DNA of 36,722 nt, taken from assembly GCA_041547565.1 (NCBI GenBank), contig JBFEUI010000016.1:1-36722 (forward strand), given 5' to 3'. The position numbers and the translations under genes are program-made. Every line of letters begins with the position of its first letter. The first letter of the stretch is position 1. Source of the DNA: JBFEUI01 sp041547565 (lineage in GTDB: Bacteria; Pseudomonadota; Gammaproteobacteria; Thiohalomonadales; Thiohalomonadaceae). This document shows, piece after piece, positions 29,545 to 36,722 of this stretch. The notes beneath the pieces are model-generated. The model was not told where the DNA came from and did no database searches. It saw nothing but the letters and a program-made list of their open reading frames with translations.

Positions 29545-30595
29545 GGGCTCTGTCGGCTCGAAACAGGATCAGGTGATCGGCCTCAATCACTACGCCAATC
29601 TCCATGCCGACAGGAAAATCGTGGTGACTGGGCATCAGTGAAAGAAGTTCCCCGCCTTCGGGCAGGCGCAGGGTATAGAGAGTCTCGGCACCGCGGAAGG
29701 CACGGTCGCTGATGGTACAGCGGTAGCCGCTCCGCTCGCTAAGCAGCACATCGTCAGGGCGCAGCAAAATTTCGACCCAGCTGCCACTGGGCCAGGTATA
29801 GGCGCGGTTACCCCTGATCATGCCTAGCGGGGTGTCGACGGTATCGGGCGTGACCAGGAAGCCGCTGATAAAACGCCCCTGGCCGATAAAGTCGGCGACG
29901 TAGCGGTTGGCCGGTTCATGATAGAGGTTGAACGGTGTGTCCCACTGCAGGATGCGACCCTCGTTCATCACGGCGATGCGCTCGCCCATGACGAAGGCCT
30001 CGTGCTGGTCATGGGTGACGAAGATGGCCGCCGTCTCTCGCGCCTTGAGAATATCGCGTACATCAGCGGCCAGCCGTTCGCGCAGCTCTACATCGAGGTT
30101 TGAGAAAGGTTCGTCCAGCAGCAGCAGTTTCGGTTCTGGTGCCAGCGCACGGGCCAGTGCCACTCGCTGTTGCTGTCCACCGGACAGTTCATGAGGAAAA
30201 CGGTTACCGTAACCGGCAAGACCGACCAGTTCCAGCAGGCTGTCGGAAGCATCTCGCTTCTGTTTTTTTGTCGAGCCGCGCAGGCCGAAAGTGATGTTGT
30301 CGCTAATGCTCAGGTGGGGAAACAGGGCGTAGTCCTGGAACACCATTCCCAGGCCGCGTTTTTCCGGTGCCACGGTGTGGCCCGGAGCAGAGACCAGGGT
30401 GTCATTGAGCACAATGCTGCCGCCGCGGATCGGCTCGAAACCGGCGATGGCACGCAGCACAGTGGTCTTGCCGCAGCCGCTGGAGCCGAGCAGGCAGCAG
30501 AGCATACCGGGTTGCATGTGAAGTGACAGGCCATCGACCACGGTATGGTTGTCATAGCCGCAGCACAGGTCGGTAATTTCGAGCAGGTGTTCCAT
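29531..30595 (-). CDS. fbpC: Ferric iron ABC importer, ATP-binding protein
   Basis: 354 residues. It shows Walker A LLGSSGCGKTT, Q-loop GMVFQDYALFPHLS, signature LSGGQQQR, Walker B LLLLDEPFSNLD, and the H-loop FVTHDQHEA. A C-terminal TOBE region (about 240-345; EILLRPDDVLLSERSGYRCTI) is typical of FbpC/PotA-type importers. It is coupled to the permease 3 bp upstream and probably powers periplasmic Fe(III) uptake. The iron assignment comes from the binding protein and the Fur boxes rather than from this subunit. Confidence 0.92.
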   Translation of the reverse strand: MEHLLEITDLCCGYDNHTVVDGLSLHMQPGMLCCLLGSSGCGKTTVLRAIAGFEPIRGGSIVLNDTLVSAPGHTVAPEKRGLGMVFQDYALFPHLSISDNITFGLRGSTKKQKRDASDSLLELVGLAGYGNRFPHELSGGQQQRVALARALAPEPKLLLLDEPFSNLDVELRERLAADVRDILKARETAAIFVTHDQHEAFVMGERIAVMNEGRILQWDTPFNLYHEPANRYVADFIGQGRFISGFLVTPDTVDTPLGMIRGNRAYTWPSGSWVEILLRPDDVLLSERSGYRCTISDRAFRGAETLYTLRLPEGGELLSLMPSHHDFPVGMEIGVVIEADHLILFRADRAPTSS

Positions 30596-30598
30596 CGG

Positions 30599-32290
30599 TT
30601 AACTCGGTTCTGAATCGTTGTCGTTACGTTCCGTACGCCGTGCGGAACGCCGCACCAGTATGATTACGGGCAGCAGACCGACCAGCACCAGGGTGATGCC
30701 CGGCAGCGCGGCCCGCTCCCACTCCCCCTCCGAGGTCATTTCGTAGATGCGTACCGCCAGTGTGTCCCAGCCGAAGGGGCGCAGCAGCAGTGTGGCGGGC
30801 ATCTCTTTCATTACGTCCACCAGCACCAGCAGCGCGGCGGTCAGCAGACCCGGTCGCAGCAGCGGCAGATAGATGCGGCGTAGTACCTCGCCCCCGCCGG
30901 CCCCCAGGCTGTGTGCCGCCTCGGGCAGGCTATGGCGGATGCGGCTCAGAGCGCTTTCGATTGGGCCGAAGGCGACCGCCAGAAAACGCACCAGGTAGGC
31001 GATAAGCAGTGCCACTACCGTGCCGCCAAGTACCTGCCCCGGTGAACCTTGACCGAGCAGTCGTGCTACTCCATTGATGAAATTGTCAATACCGGTGAAA
31101 GTGAGCATGATGCCTACCGCCAATACCGAGCCGGGCAGGGCATAGCCAAGGGTGGCTACACCCACGGCCGAGCCGGTAAGGCGATCACCGCGGAGACGAC
31201 GGGCAAAGGCCAGAACCAACGCCCCTGTGACTGTCAGCAGTGCGGCGATGGCACCGAGTATCAATGTGTGCCACAGCAGGCCGATGTAGCGGCTGTCCAG
31301 ATCCACGGCGATGACCTCCCAGGCCCAGCTGACCAGTTGTATCACCGGCAGCAGGAAGGCGAGGGTAAAAACCCCGCCAGCGGCAAAGGTGCTTAATGCT
31401 GCCGCCGCGCCGGAAAGTTGATGGCGGCGGGGCGGACCGCTGCGGGTCCCTTCGTGGTAACGGGCACGCCCGCGCAGGTGCCGCTCGCCGAACAGGGCGA
31501 GTGCCACAAACAGCAAAAGCAGGGAGGCCAGTTGCGAGGCGGCCTGTAGATTGAACAGCCCGAACCATGCTTTGTAGATGGCGGTGGTAAAAGTGTCGTA
31601 ATTAAATACGGCCACTGTGCCGAAGTCGGCCAGAGTCTCCATCAGTGCCAGCGAGATCCCGGCGACAATGGCGGGCCGGGCCATGGGCAGGGCGACACGA
31701 AAAAAGGCGGACCACGGGCCGAGACCGAGTACGCGTGCCGCCTCCAGGGTGCCGTGGCCCTGGGTGATGAAGGCGGAGCGGGCGAGCATGTAGACGTAGG
31801 GATAGAGCACCAGCACCATCACGCTGATTACGCCGCCGGTGGAGCGGATGGGCGGGAACCACAGGCTGTTGCCGAAGCTGTTGCGCATCAACGTCTGCAC
31901 CGGTCCCGAGTAGTCAAACAATCCAATAGCAACAAAAGCGAGTACGTAGGCGGGGATGGCCAACGGCAGCATCAGCGCCCAGTCGAACAGGCGGCGCCCT
32001 GGAAACTCACACATTGTCGTCAGCCAGGCCAGGCCGACGCCCAGCACCAGTACACCGCTGGCCACCCCTGTCAGCAATACCATTGTATTGAGCACCAGGT
32101 CGGTCAGCACTGTCTCGACCAGGTGTTGCCAGACCGTATTCTCCGGTTGCAGCCAGCCGGAGAACACCACCAGCAAAGGCAGGGCCACCATGGCGGCAAG
32201 CGCCAGGGTGGCCAGTTGGATGGGCTGAAGGCCAAGGCGCCAGCCATCCGTTCTGGTTCCGGGTAGCACGCTGTTTGTGGTTCGGGTCAT
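30599..32290 (-). CDS. fbpB: Ferric iron ABC importer, permease (two fused domains)
   Basis: 563 residues with about twelve membrane spans in two tandem permease halves. Each half has an EAA loop that contacts the ATPase: EAARVLGLGPWSAFFRVALPMARP in the first and EAAHSLGAGGGEVLRRIYLPLLRPG in the second. This fused form is usual for FbpB/SfuB. The ATG is 7 nt after the fbpA stop codon. Confidence 0.92.
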   Translation of the reverse strand: MTRTTNSVLPGTRTDGWRLGLQPIQLATLALAAMVALPLLVVFSGWLQPENTVWQHLVETVLTDLVLNTMVLLTGVASGVLVLGVGLAWLTTMCEFPGRRLFDWALMLPLAIPAYVLAFVAIGLFDYSGPVQTLMRNSFGNSLWFPPIRSTGGVISVMVLVLYPYVYMLARSAFITQGHGTLEAARVLGLGPWSAFFRVALPMARPAIVAGISLALMETLADFGTVAVFNYDTFTTAIYKAWFGLFNLQAASQLASLLLLFVALALFGERHLRGRARYHEGTRSGPPRRHQLSGAAAALSTFAAGGVFTLAFLLPVIQLVSWAWEVIAVDLDSRYIGLLWHTLILGAIAALLTVTGALVLAFARRLRGDRLTGSAVGVATLGYALPGSVLAVGIMLTFTGIDNFINGVARLLGQGSPGQVLGGTVVALLIAYLVRFLAVAFGPIESALSRIRHSLPEAAHSLGAGGGEVLRRIYLPLLRPGLLTAALLVLVDVMKEMPATLLLRPFGWDTLAVRIYEMTSEGEWERAALPGITLVLVGLLPVIILVRRSARRTERNDNDSEPS

Positions 32291-32297
32291 ACGCTAC

Positions 32298-33302
32298 TCA
32301 ACGATAACCGGCACGATCCATCAGCATAACCGCCTCAGCCTGGCGCTTGCCCGCCTCGGCCACGTTGATGCTATCGCCCTTGAACTTCCCCCAAGCGGCG
32401 ACCATGGGAGAGGTTTTGACTGCAGGGTTGGCCGGATACTCCATGTTGAGGCCGGCAAACATCTCCTGTGCCTCGGGGGTGCTGAGCCATTCCAGCAGCT
32501 TGACAGCGGCCTCGGGGTTTTTGGCGTGTCGGGTGATACCGGCACCGGAGATATTGACGTGAACGCCGCCGTCATTCTGGTTGGGCCAGAACAGGGCGAG
32601 CTTGATATCGGGATTCTTCTTCAGCAGGCGGCCGAAGTAGTAGGTGTTGACGATGCCTGCGTCACATTGGCCGGCGGCGATCGCCTCCATCACCTTTGTG
32701 TCGTTGGAGAAGGGAGGGGTGGCGAGGTTGCTGACCCAGCCGCGTACCACCTGCTCGGTTTTCTCCTCACCAAGACGAGCCATCATCATGGCGACCAGTG
32801 ACTGGTTGTAGACCTTTTTCGAGGTGCGCAGACACAGTCGCTCCTTCCAATTGGGGCTTGCGAGATCCTCGTAGCTGTTCAGTTCGCCGTCTTTGACCCG
32901 TTCGGTGTTGTAGACAATGGTGCGGGCGCGTACCGACAGGCCGAACCATCGGTTGTCCGGGTCCTGCAGGTGAGAAGGGATATTTTCCTCGAGGGTCTGC
33001 GAGTCAACCACCGCGAAAGCACCCTGGTTGGCCGCTTGCCACAGATTGCCGGCATCCACGGTCATCAGGATGTCGGCCGGGGTGTTGGCGCCCTCTGCCT
33101 TGAGCCGCGCCAGTAATGGTCCGGCCTTGTCGGTGATATAGCGGATGGTGATACCGGTGTGTTTGCTGTAGGCGTCAAACAGGGGCTTGATCAGATGTTC
33201 CTTGCGCGCCGAGTAGACCGTAATCGTATCACCAGCCAGGACCACTGGCGTCGCGAGTGTGACAACAAGTGACAAGGCTAAGCTGCGTAGGAGTGTGTTC
33301 AT
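32298..33302 (-). CDS. fbpA: Ferric iron ABC importer, periplasmic binding protein
   Basis: 334 residues with a signal peptide cleaved after about residue 23 (LALSLVVTLATPVVLA). The mature start DTITVYSARKEHLIKPLFDAYSKHTGI is typical of FbpA/FutA proteins. The paired iron-binding tyrosines are Y221-Y222 (GIVNTYYFGRLL). Other family segments are KAGPLLARLKAEG, ILMTVDAGNLWQA, and GAGITRHAKNPEAAVKLLEWLSTPEAQ. It is first gene of fbpABC and lies behind overlapping Fur boxes. Confidence 0.95.
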   Translation of the reverse strand: MNTLLRSLALSLVVTLATPVVLAGDTITVYSARKEHLIKPLFDAYSKHTGITIRYITDKAGPLLARLKAEGANTPADILMTVDAGNLWQAANQGAFAVVDSQTLEENIPSHLQDPDNRWFGLSVRARTIVYNTERVKDGELNSYEDLASPNWKERLCLRTSKKVYNQSLVAMMMARLGEEKTEQVVRGWVSNLATPPFSNDTKVMEAIAAGQCDAGIVNTYYFGRLLKKNPDIKLALFWPNQNDGGVHVNISGAGITRHAKNPEAAVKLLEWLSTPEAQEMFAGLNMEYPANPAVKTSPMVAAWGKFKGDSINVAEAGKRQAEAVMLMDRAGYR

Positions 33303-33321
33303 AACAGTTTGATTCCTGTAG

Positions 33322-33368
33322 ATGATAGGGAATTCTCTTTAATAATAATGATAATGATTCGCGTTATC
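33322..33368 (-). promoter_or_regulatory. Fur boxes and promoter of fbpABC
   Basis: Two 19-bp Fur boxes overlap with a 6-bp shift: AATAATGATAATGATTCGC (33344-33362) and GATAATGATTCGCGTTATC (33350-33368), each matching 15 of 19 positions of GATAATGATAATCATTATC. Downstream on the minus strand is TATCAT (33327-33322), a good -10 box, and AGGA before the fbpA ATG. The boxes cover the -35 region, so iron-loaded Fur should block the promoter. Confidence 0.8.
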
Positions 33369-33936
33369 AATGTGTTTATGGGTATGTAGTGCAAATTTGA
33401 CCCTTGCTCCATACAGCTTTCGTAGACATTGTATTTATGAATTGTTCAGTTATTACATGTAGTTAACTTATAAAGAAAGAGAGTGTGGATCCTGCTTACA
33501 ATTTAACGATCTCAATAAGAAACATTATCGTCCGTGTTTATTGTGTTGAGTGACTATTCATATATTTGTGTTGGTCCCGTCCGATATTTTGAGCTATCGG
33601 CAATTGCCGCTGATCCGTTGATGGGAGTGGAGGTATGAGTAGTGGAGCGGAACAACTGCTGGATACCCCTGTTCGGGTCGAGGGGGCTGGTTCCCGCTGG
33701 TATTTCTTTTCTTTATTGACACCGGCCGCCGTTGGAATGGTCTGCTCTGTCCCATGGGGCGGCATCGGAGTGGCAAACAGACGCGGTATACAACGCGCGG
33801 TGCCTAGTTTGTTGAAGTTGGAGGACACCCCATTGTCAGCTTCATAGTTATCGCCATACTGGGCCAGATGGTCGGGGTGCGCGATCACCCCGAGGTGATC
33901 GCTGAAGTGTTTGGCGGTGCCAAAGCTGCAAACCAT
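33369..33936. other. 568-bp stretch without a supported gene
   Basis: Between the Fur region and cfa. The first 230 bp (33369-33600) are AT-rich with many stop codons in all frames. From about 33600 the base composition returns to that of coding DNA. Two frames are open there: a minus-strand frame of 132 codons that begins with an ATG directly after the cfa stop codon (33936), and a plus-strand frame of 70 codons at 33635 with GGAG upstream. Neither product resembles a family I know, and the far half of the minus frame has low-complexity Pro/Ser content. A decayed gene is possible. Confidence 0.4.
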
Positions 33937-35127
33937 TTAGTTGTCACAGCAGGTGGTGCGCACTGAGCGGTAGGTTGCGTCGCGGGCGCGTTTGTTGAGC
34001 ACCAGTTGCCATAGCAGCCCCTGGCGTGAGCGGAACAGACCGGCGCAGCACATCAGATAGTATTTCCACATGCGATAAAAACGACGGTCGTAGCGTTTGG
34101 CCAAGGAGGGCCAGGCGGTATCGAAATTTTTCCACCAGGCCATCAGGGTGCGGTCATAGTCCTGACCGAAGTTGTGCCAGTCCTCGATGACGAAGGTGTC
34201 CTCGATGGCGGATGTCAGTTGTTTGGCGGAGGGCAGTTTGCCATTGGGAAAGATGTACTTTTCTACCCACGGGTCGGTGCTGGGAGTGGTTCTGTAATCA
34301 CCGATGGTGTGCAGCAGGAACAGCCCGTCGTCCGGCAATAGCCTGCTGATGGTTTTGAAGTAAAGGGCATAATTCTTCGGCCCCACGTGTTCGAACATGC
34401 CGACGGATACCGCCTTGTCGAAGCGGCCCTCCAGCTTGCGGTAATCCATCAGTTCGATGTGTACCGGCAATCCGCGGCAGTGTGACTGCGCATAACGGTG
34501 CTGTTCGCGCGACACGGTTATACCGGTGACCTCAACCCCGTAGTTTTCCGCCGCATAGCGTGCCAGCCCGCCCCAGCCGCAGCCAATCTCCAGCAGCTGC
34601 TCTCCGGGTTGAAGATCAAGCTTGCGGCAGATCAGTTCGAGTTTGTGTTGCTGCGCCTGGTCGAGGTCTTGTGCATTTTCCCAGTAGCCGCATGAGTAGC
34701 TCATGGTCGGATCGAGCATGGCCTCGAACACATCGTTGCCGATGTCGTAGTGGCGTTTGCCGACCTGGTAGGCGCGCCGGTGTGACTGTGGATTGGTCAG
34801 CAGGTTGCGCAGCAGGGTGGTAAACAGGCGCAGTCGGGTCCAGCCGCGGATCTTCTCGTTGATGTCGTGCTTCAGCAGACGATGGAAAAGCTCATCGAGT
34901 TGTTCGGCATCCCACATCCCGTCCATGTAGGCTTCGCCAAAACCGAGCGAGCCACCGGTCAGTATGCGTCGGTAGAGTGAACCGTCGCGTACCTGAATAT
35001 CCCAGGGGGCGGAGCCGTTAAAGCGGATGCCTGCCTTCGCGATCAGATCCTTGAGCACCTGTGGTGCCTGATCGTCCGGGGCTGACTCTGTCGTAACCAG
35101 GTCAACCGTATGATTTTTTCGCTGCAT
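33937..35127 (-). CDS. cfa: Cyclopropane-fatty-acyl-phospholipid synthase
   Basis: 396 residues (E. coli 382). It transfers a methylene from SAM to cis-unsaturated acyl chains in membrane phospholipids, usually on entry to stationary phase or acid stress. Motifs are FNGSAPWDIQVRD, GSLGFGEAYMDGMWD, HYDIGNDVFEAMLDPTMSYSCGYW, the SAM site LEIGCGWGGLARYAAENYGVEVTGITVS, VSVGMFEHVGPKNY, FLLHTIG, YIFPNGKLPS, EDWHNFGQDYDRTLMAW, and the conserved Cys in YLMCCAGLFR. GGGAG precedes the ATG. It follows the bacterioferritin-like gene after 127 bp. Confidence 0.97.
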   Translation of the reverse strand: MQRKNHTVDLVTTESAPDDQAPQVLKDLIAKAGIRFNGSAPWDIQVRDGSLYRRILTGGSLGFGEAYMDGMWDAEQLDELFHRLLKHDINEKIRGWTRLRLFTTLLRNLLTNPQSHRRAYQVGKRHYDIGNDVFEAMLDPTMSYSCGYWENAQDLDQAQQHKLELICRKLDLQPGEQLLEIGCGWGGLARYAAENYGVEVTGITVSREQHRYAQSHCRGLPVHIELMDYRKLEGRFDKAVSVGMFEHVGPKNYALYFKTISRLLPDDGLFLLHTIGDYRTTPSTDPWVEKYIFPNGKLPSAKQLTSAIEDTFVIEDWHNFGQDYDRTLMAWWKNFDTAWPSLAKRYDRRFYRMWKYYLMCCAGLFRSRQGLLWQLVLNKRARDATYRSVRTTCCDN

Positions 35128-35254
35128 CCTTCCAACTCCCTTTATTACCAGTTGCGTGGTATTGCCGGGTGGCCGCCATGCCAGCAGCCACCGGAAAATC
35201 TTCGATTTATTGGTTTATTGTTGTAATTGTGTGGGGGGAATGTGCAGCTGTTAT

Positions 35255-35755
35255 CTATCCTGCTGGCGGCATTCCGCTCGAGGCGTTCTTGCTGCGCTCG
35301 ATCGACTGCAGTGCCAGGTAGTTTTCACCGAACTTCTGCAGGTTCTCATGTTCGTCGTCAAACTGGCCATAATGACGTTCCTCGTCCTCGACCAGTGCCT
35401 CAAACAGTTTTCTTGTCACCGAATCAGCGTTGGTCGAGCACTCAATGGCCCAGCTGTTGTAGTTTTTGATCGCCTCCTGTTCCATCGTGCTGACCAGTTC
35501 CAGCATCGCCTTGACGTCGTGGATCTTCTCTACCTCCTGGTCGGCCTTGAGTTCGACATCGCCTTTCAGGTATAGGATGCGGTCAGCGATTTTCTCGATA
35601 TGCATCATCTCTTCTATAGCGGTACGTTTGAACAGTGCGGCGAGCAGGTCATAGCCCTGATCGTCGCACTGGAAGTGGAAATACATATACTGGTGTACGG
35701 CAGACAATTCGTCAGCGACAGCCCGATTCAACAGCGCAATGCTTTTCTCGTTCAT
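35255..35755 (-). CDS. bfr: Bacterioferritin-like ferroxidase
   Basis: 166 residues from the ATG at 35755, set by AGGAG 8 nt upstream. It is a four-helix ferritin-like protein with the diiron ligands of Bfr: E16, E49 and H52 (IEEMMH), E92, E125 and H128 (EDEERHYGQFD), and Tyr23. Met50 aligns with the haem-ligating Met52 of E. coli Bfr, so haem binding is plausible. The C-terminal tail is short and rich in Ser/Gly/Pro. It likely oxidises and stores Fe(II). It lies between cfa and a DUF3501/encapsulated-ferritin pair. The longer frame to 35827 is unsupported. Confidence 0.88.
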   Translation of the reverse strand: MNEKSIALLNRAVADELSAVHQYMYFHFQCDDQGYDLLAALFKRTAIEEMMHIEKIADRILYLKGDVELKADQEVEKIHDVKAMLELVSTMEQEAIKNYNSWAIECSTNADSVTRKLFEALVEDEERHYGQFDDEHENLQKFGENYLALQSIERSKNASSGMPPAG

Positions 35756-35799
35756 CGACGACTCCTGGATGGTTATGATTTTTTCTGTGCTGTTTATTA

Positions 35800-35827
35800 A
35801 AGATAGGCGATTGTGCCGAAGCAACAA
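35800..35827 (-). promoter_or_regulatory. Candidate promoter of the bacterioferritin-like gene
   Basis: TTGTTG (35827-35822) and TATCTT (35805-35800) with a 16-bp spacer lie 45 bp before the start codon. The palindrome at 35836-35850 is 8 bp upstream of the -35 box. Confidence 0.4.
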
Positions 35828-35835
35828 TCTCTCTC

Positions 35836-35880
35836 CTGTATCTGATACAGCCGATGATGATGTCTGAGATGATATCTGAC
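35836..35880. promoter_or_regulatory. Paired palindromes upstream of bfr, possible operator
   Basis: A perfect 7-1-7 palindrome CTGTATC-t-GATACAG (35836-35850) is followed 11 bp on by an imperfect 9-1-9 palindrome (35862-35880; 7 of 9 pairs), GTCTGAGAT-g-ATATCTGAC. Both contain the half-site TATCTGA. Neither has a T-tract, and they sit in promoter position rather than after a gene, so a protein-binding site is more likely than a terminator. The pattern is not a Fur or IscR box that I recognise. Confidence 0.45.
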
Positions 35881-35939
35881 AGGCCGGGTTGCGAATTTAT
35901 CGCAAGTGGTGAGGCAGCTTCGTACCACACCCCCTTGGT

Positions 35940-36521
35940 TTAGTGGAGATCACCGACAAGTGAAGCCCGCACATCCTCAGGTATCACGCACTTCTCCTGG
36001 TATTCGGGGTGGTCGATGCCTGCCTTGATGGTTGCCCCCTGTTTTGCCGCGACCACCATCTCTGGGCTCAGTTCGAAACGGACAAAGTGGACCGATGAGG
36101 TCTTCTCCTCGGTTTCACGCTCCAGATCCTCGTTGGCAATGGGGTGGACGCGGTCAAAGCCTTCGACCTGGACATAGAGCGCCTTCTCCACACCGATCAG
36201 TTTGGCCAAGGCAGCTTTGCGCTCCTCCACATCGGAATACTCCATCATAAAGGTGGCCTTCCAGTTGCTGCCGTCGGGGATCAGCGGGTTGTAGACGTCG
36301 AGCTCCTCCTGGATGCCGTCGGCCTCGAAGATGCGCTCGATGCGCAGCATCTCCTGTACCTGGTACTGCATAGTCAGGCTATCCTCGAAGTAGAGGGCGG
36401 CGTGCTCGCCGATGGCGATGCGGCGGTGCTTTTTGTGCTCCATCACCCGGGCACGGAAGTCGGGGCGTACACGGGCATACTCTTCCAGGCTGTAGAGATC
36501 GCTATGGGTTAACTTGCTCAT
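35940..36521 (-). CDS. DUF3501 family protein
   Basis: 193 residues with the DUF3501 layout: LTHSDLYSLEEYARVRPDFRARVMEHKKHRRIAIGEHAALYFEDSLTMQYQVQEMLRIERIF at the start, then NWKATFMMEYSDVEERKAALAKLIGVE and VHFVRFELSPEMVVAAKQGA. No signal or membrane span. The function is unknown; the family is often coded beside ferritin-like or rubrerythrin-like proteins. It starts 14 bp after the encapsulated-ferritin-type gene with AGAAGG upstream, so the two form an operon. Confidence 0.85.
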   Translation of the reverse strand: MSKLTHSDLYSLEEYARVRPDFRARVMEHKKHRRIAIGEHAALYFEDSLTMQYQVQEMLRIERIFEADGIQEELDVYNPLIPDGSNWKATFMMEYSDVEERKAALAKLIGVEKALYVQVEGFDRVHPIANEDLERETEEKTSSVHFVRFELSPEMVVAAKQGATIKAGIDHPEYQEKCVIPEDVRASLVGDLH

Positions 36522-36535
36522 TACTGTTTAACCTT

Positions 36536-36722
36536 CTAGTCGTGGGCAATGGGTTTATCTGTGAACAGGTAGTCGCGCAGCTCCTTGTCAAACGCGGGAT
36601 CACGTCGGCGGATCCACTCCAGCACCATTGCCGCGTGCTCTTTCTCCTCGTCGCGGTTGTGGGCGAGGATGGCGCGTAGCTCCGCATCCTTGCAGGCATC
36701 GACACGCTGGTTGTACCAGTCG
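36536..36722 (-). CDS. Encapsulated-ferritin (EncFtn) type protein, C-terminal part (partial)
   Basis: Only the last 61 residues are in the window. They match the Rhodospirillum rubrum encapsulated ferritin: DWYNQRVDACKDAELRAILAHNRDEEKEHAAMVLEWIRRRDP, then LRDYLFTDKPIAHD and the stop codon. The Glu-x-x-His metal ligands (EKEH region) of the second helix are present; the first-helix Glu pair lies beyond the edge. EncFtn works as an annular decamer with ferroxidase sites between subunits, normally inside an encapsulin shell. Here the chain ends right after the ferritin core, without the C-terminal encapsulin-targeting extension. Confidence 0.82.
   Translation of the reverse strand, partial: DWYNQRVDACKDAELRAILAHNRDEEKEHAAMVLEWIRRRDPAFDKELRDYLFTDKPIAHD

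Overview
The window is a GC-rich, densely coded piece of a gammaproteobacterial chromosome. The gene content and order (ridA-spoT-rpoZ-gmk-yicC with rph, rdgB and hemW beyond; recG close by; ubiC/ubiA; an MSHA pilus-assembly block) fit the Chromatiales/Pseudomonas-like branch. A DsrC-family protein and an encapsulated-ferritin-type protein hint at a sulfur-oxidising relative. Genus cannot be read from the sequence. No rRNA, tRNA, CRISPR array, transposase or prophage was seen.

Layout. 1-1468 (minus): end of a biotin operon (bioB then bioF, which runs off the edge). 1551-2279 (plus): comF. 2357-9050 (minus): MSHA-type biogenesis genes mshI, a PilN-like gene, mshJ, mshK, mshL, mshM, mshN, preceded by a perfect CRP-type palindrome. 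The ATPase, platform and pilin genes that normally follow are absent here. 9238-10721 (minus): ubiC and a UbiA homologue whose catalytic aspartates are missing. 10877-16735 (minus): recG, an M48 protease, an SH3b protein, a CHASE2 adenylate cyclase, ridA. 17051-21134 (minus): spoT, rpoZ, gmk, yicC. 21267-26086 (plus): a Ser/Thr kinase and PP2C phosphatase pair, rph, rdgB, hemW. 26201-26824 (minus): an AT-rich lipoprotein gene that looks foreign. 27147-29544: rof plus a small membrane protein, a cysteine-less DsrC-like protein (minus), a ROK sugar kinase and ytoQ. 29531-33302 (minus): a ferric-iron ABC importer (fbpABC type) behind overlapping Fur boxes. 33937-36722 (minus): cfa, a bacterioferritin-like gene, a DUF3501 gene and the end of an encapsulated-ferritin-type gene.

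How the parts fit. The right end is an iron block: import under Fur control next to two ferritin-like proteins. The middle is nucleotide and stringent-response housekeeping, with two signalling inserts that are not part of the core gene order: cyclase-SH3b-M48 between ridA and recG, and kinase-PP2C between yicC and rph. A cAMP-making enzyme and a CRP-type site in front of the msh genes suggest, but do not prove, cAMP control of the pilus machinery. Several intergenic gaps carry heptamer repeat arrays that begin right at the stop codons of minus-strand genes.
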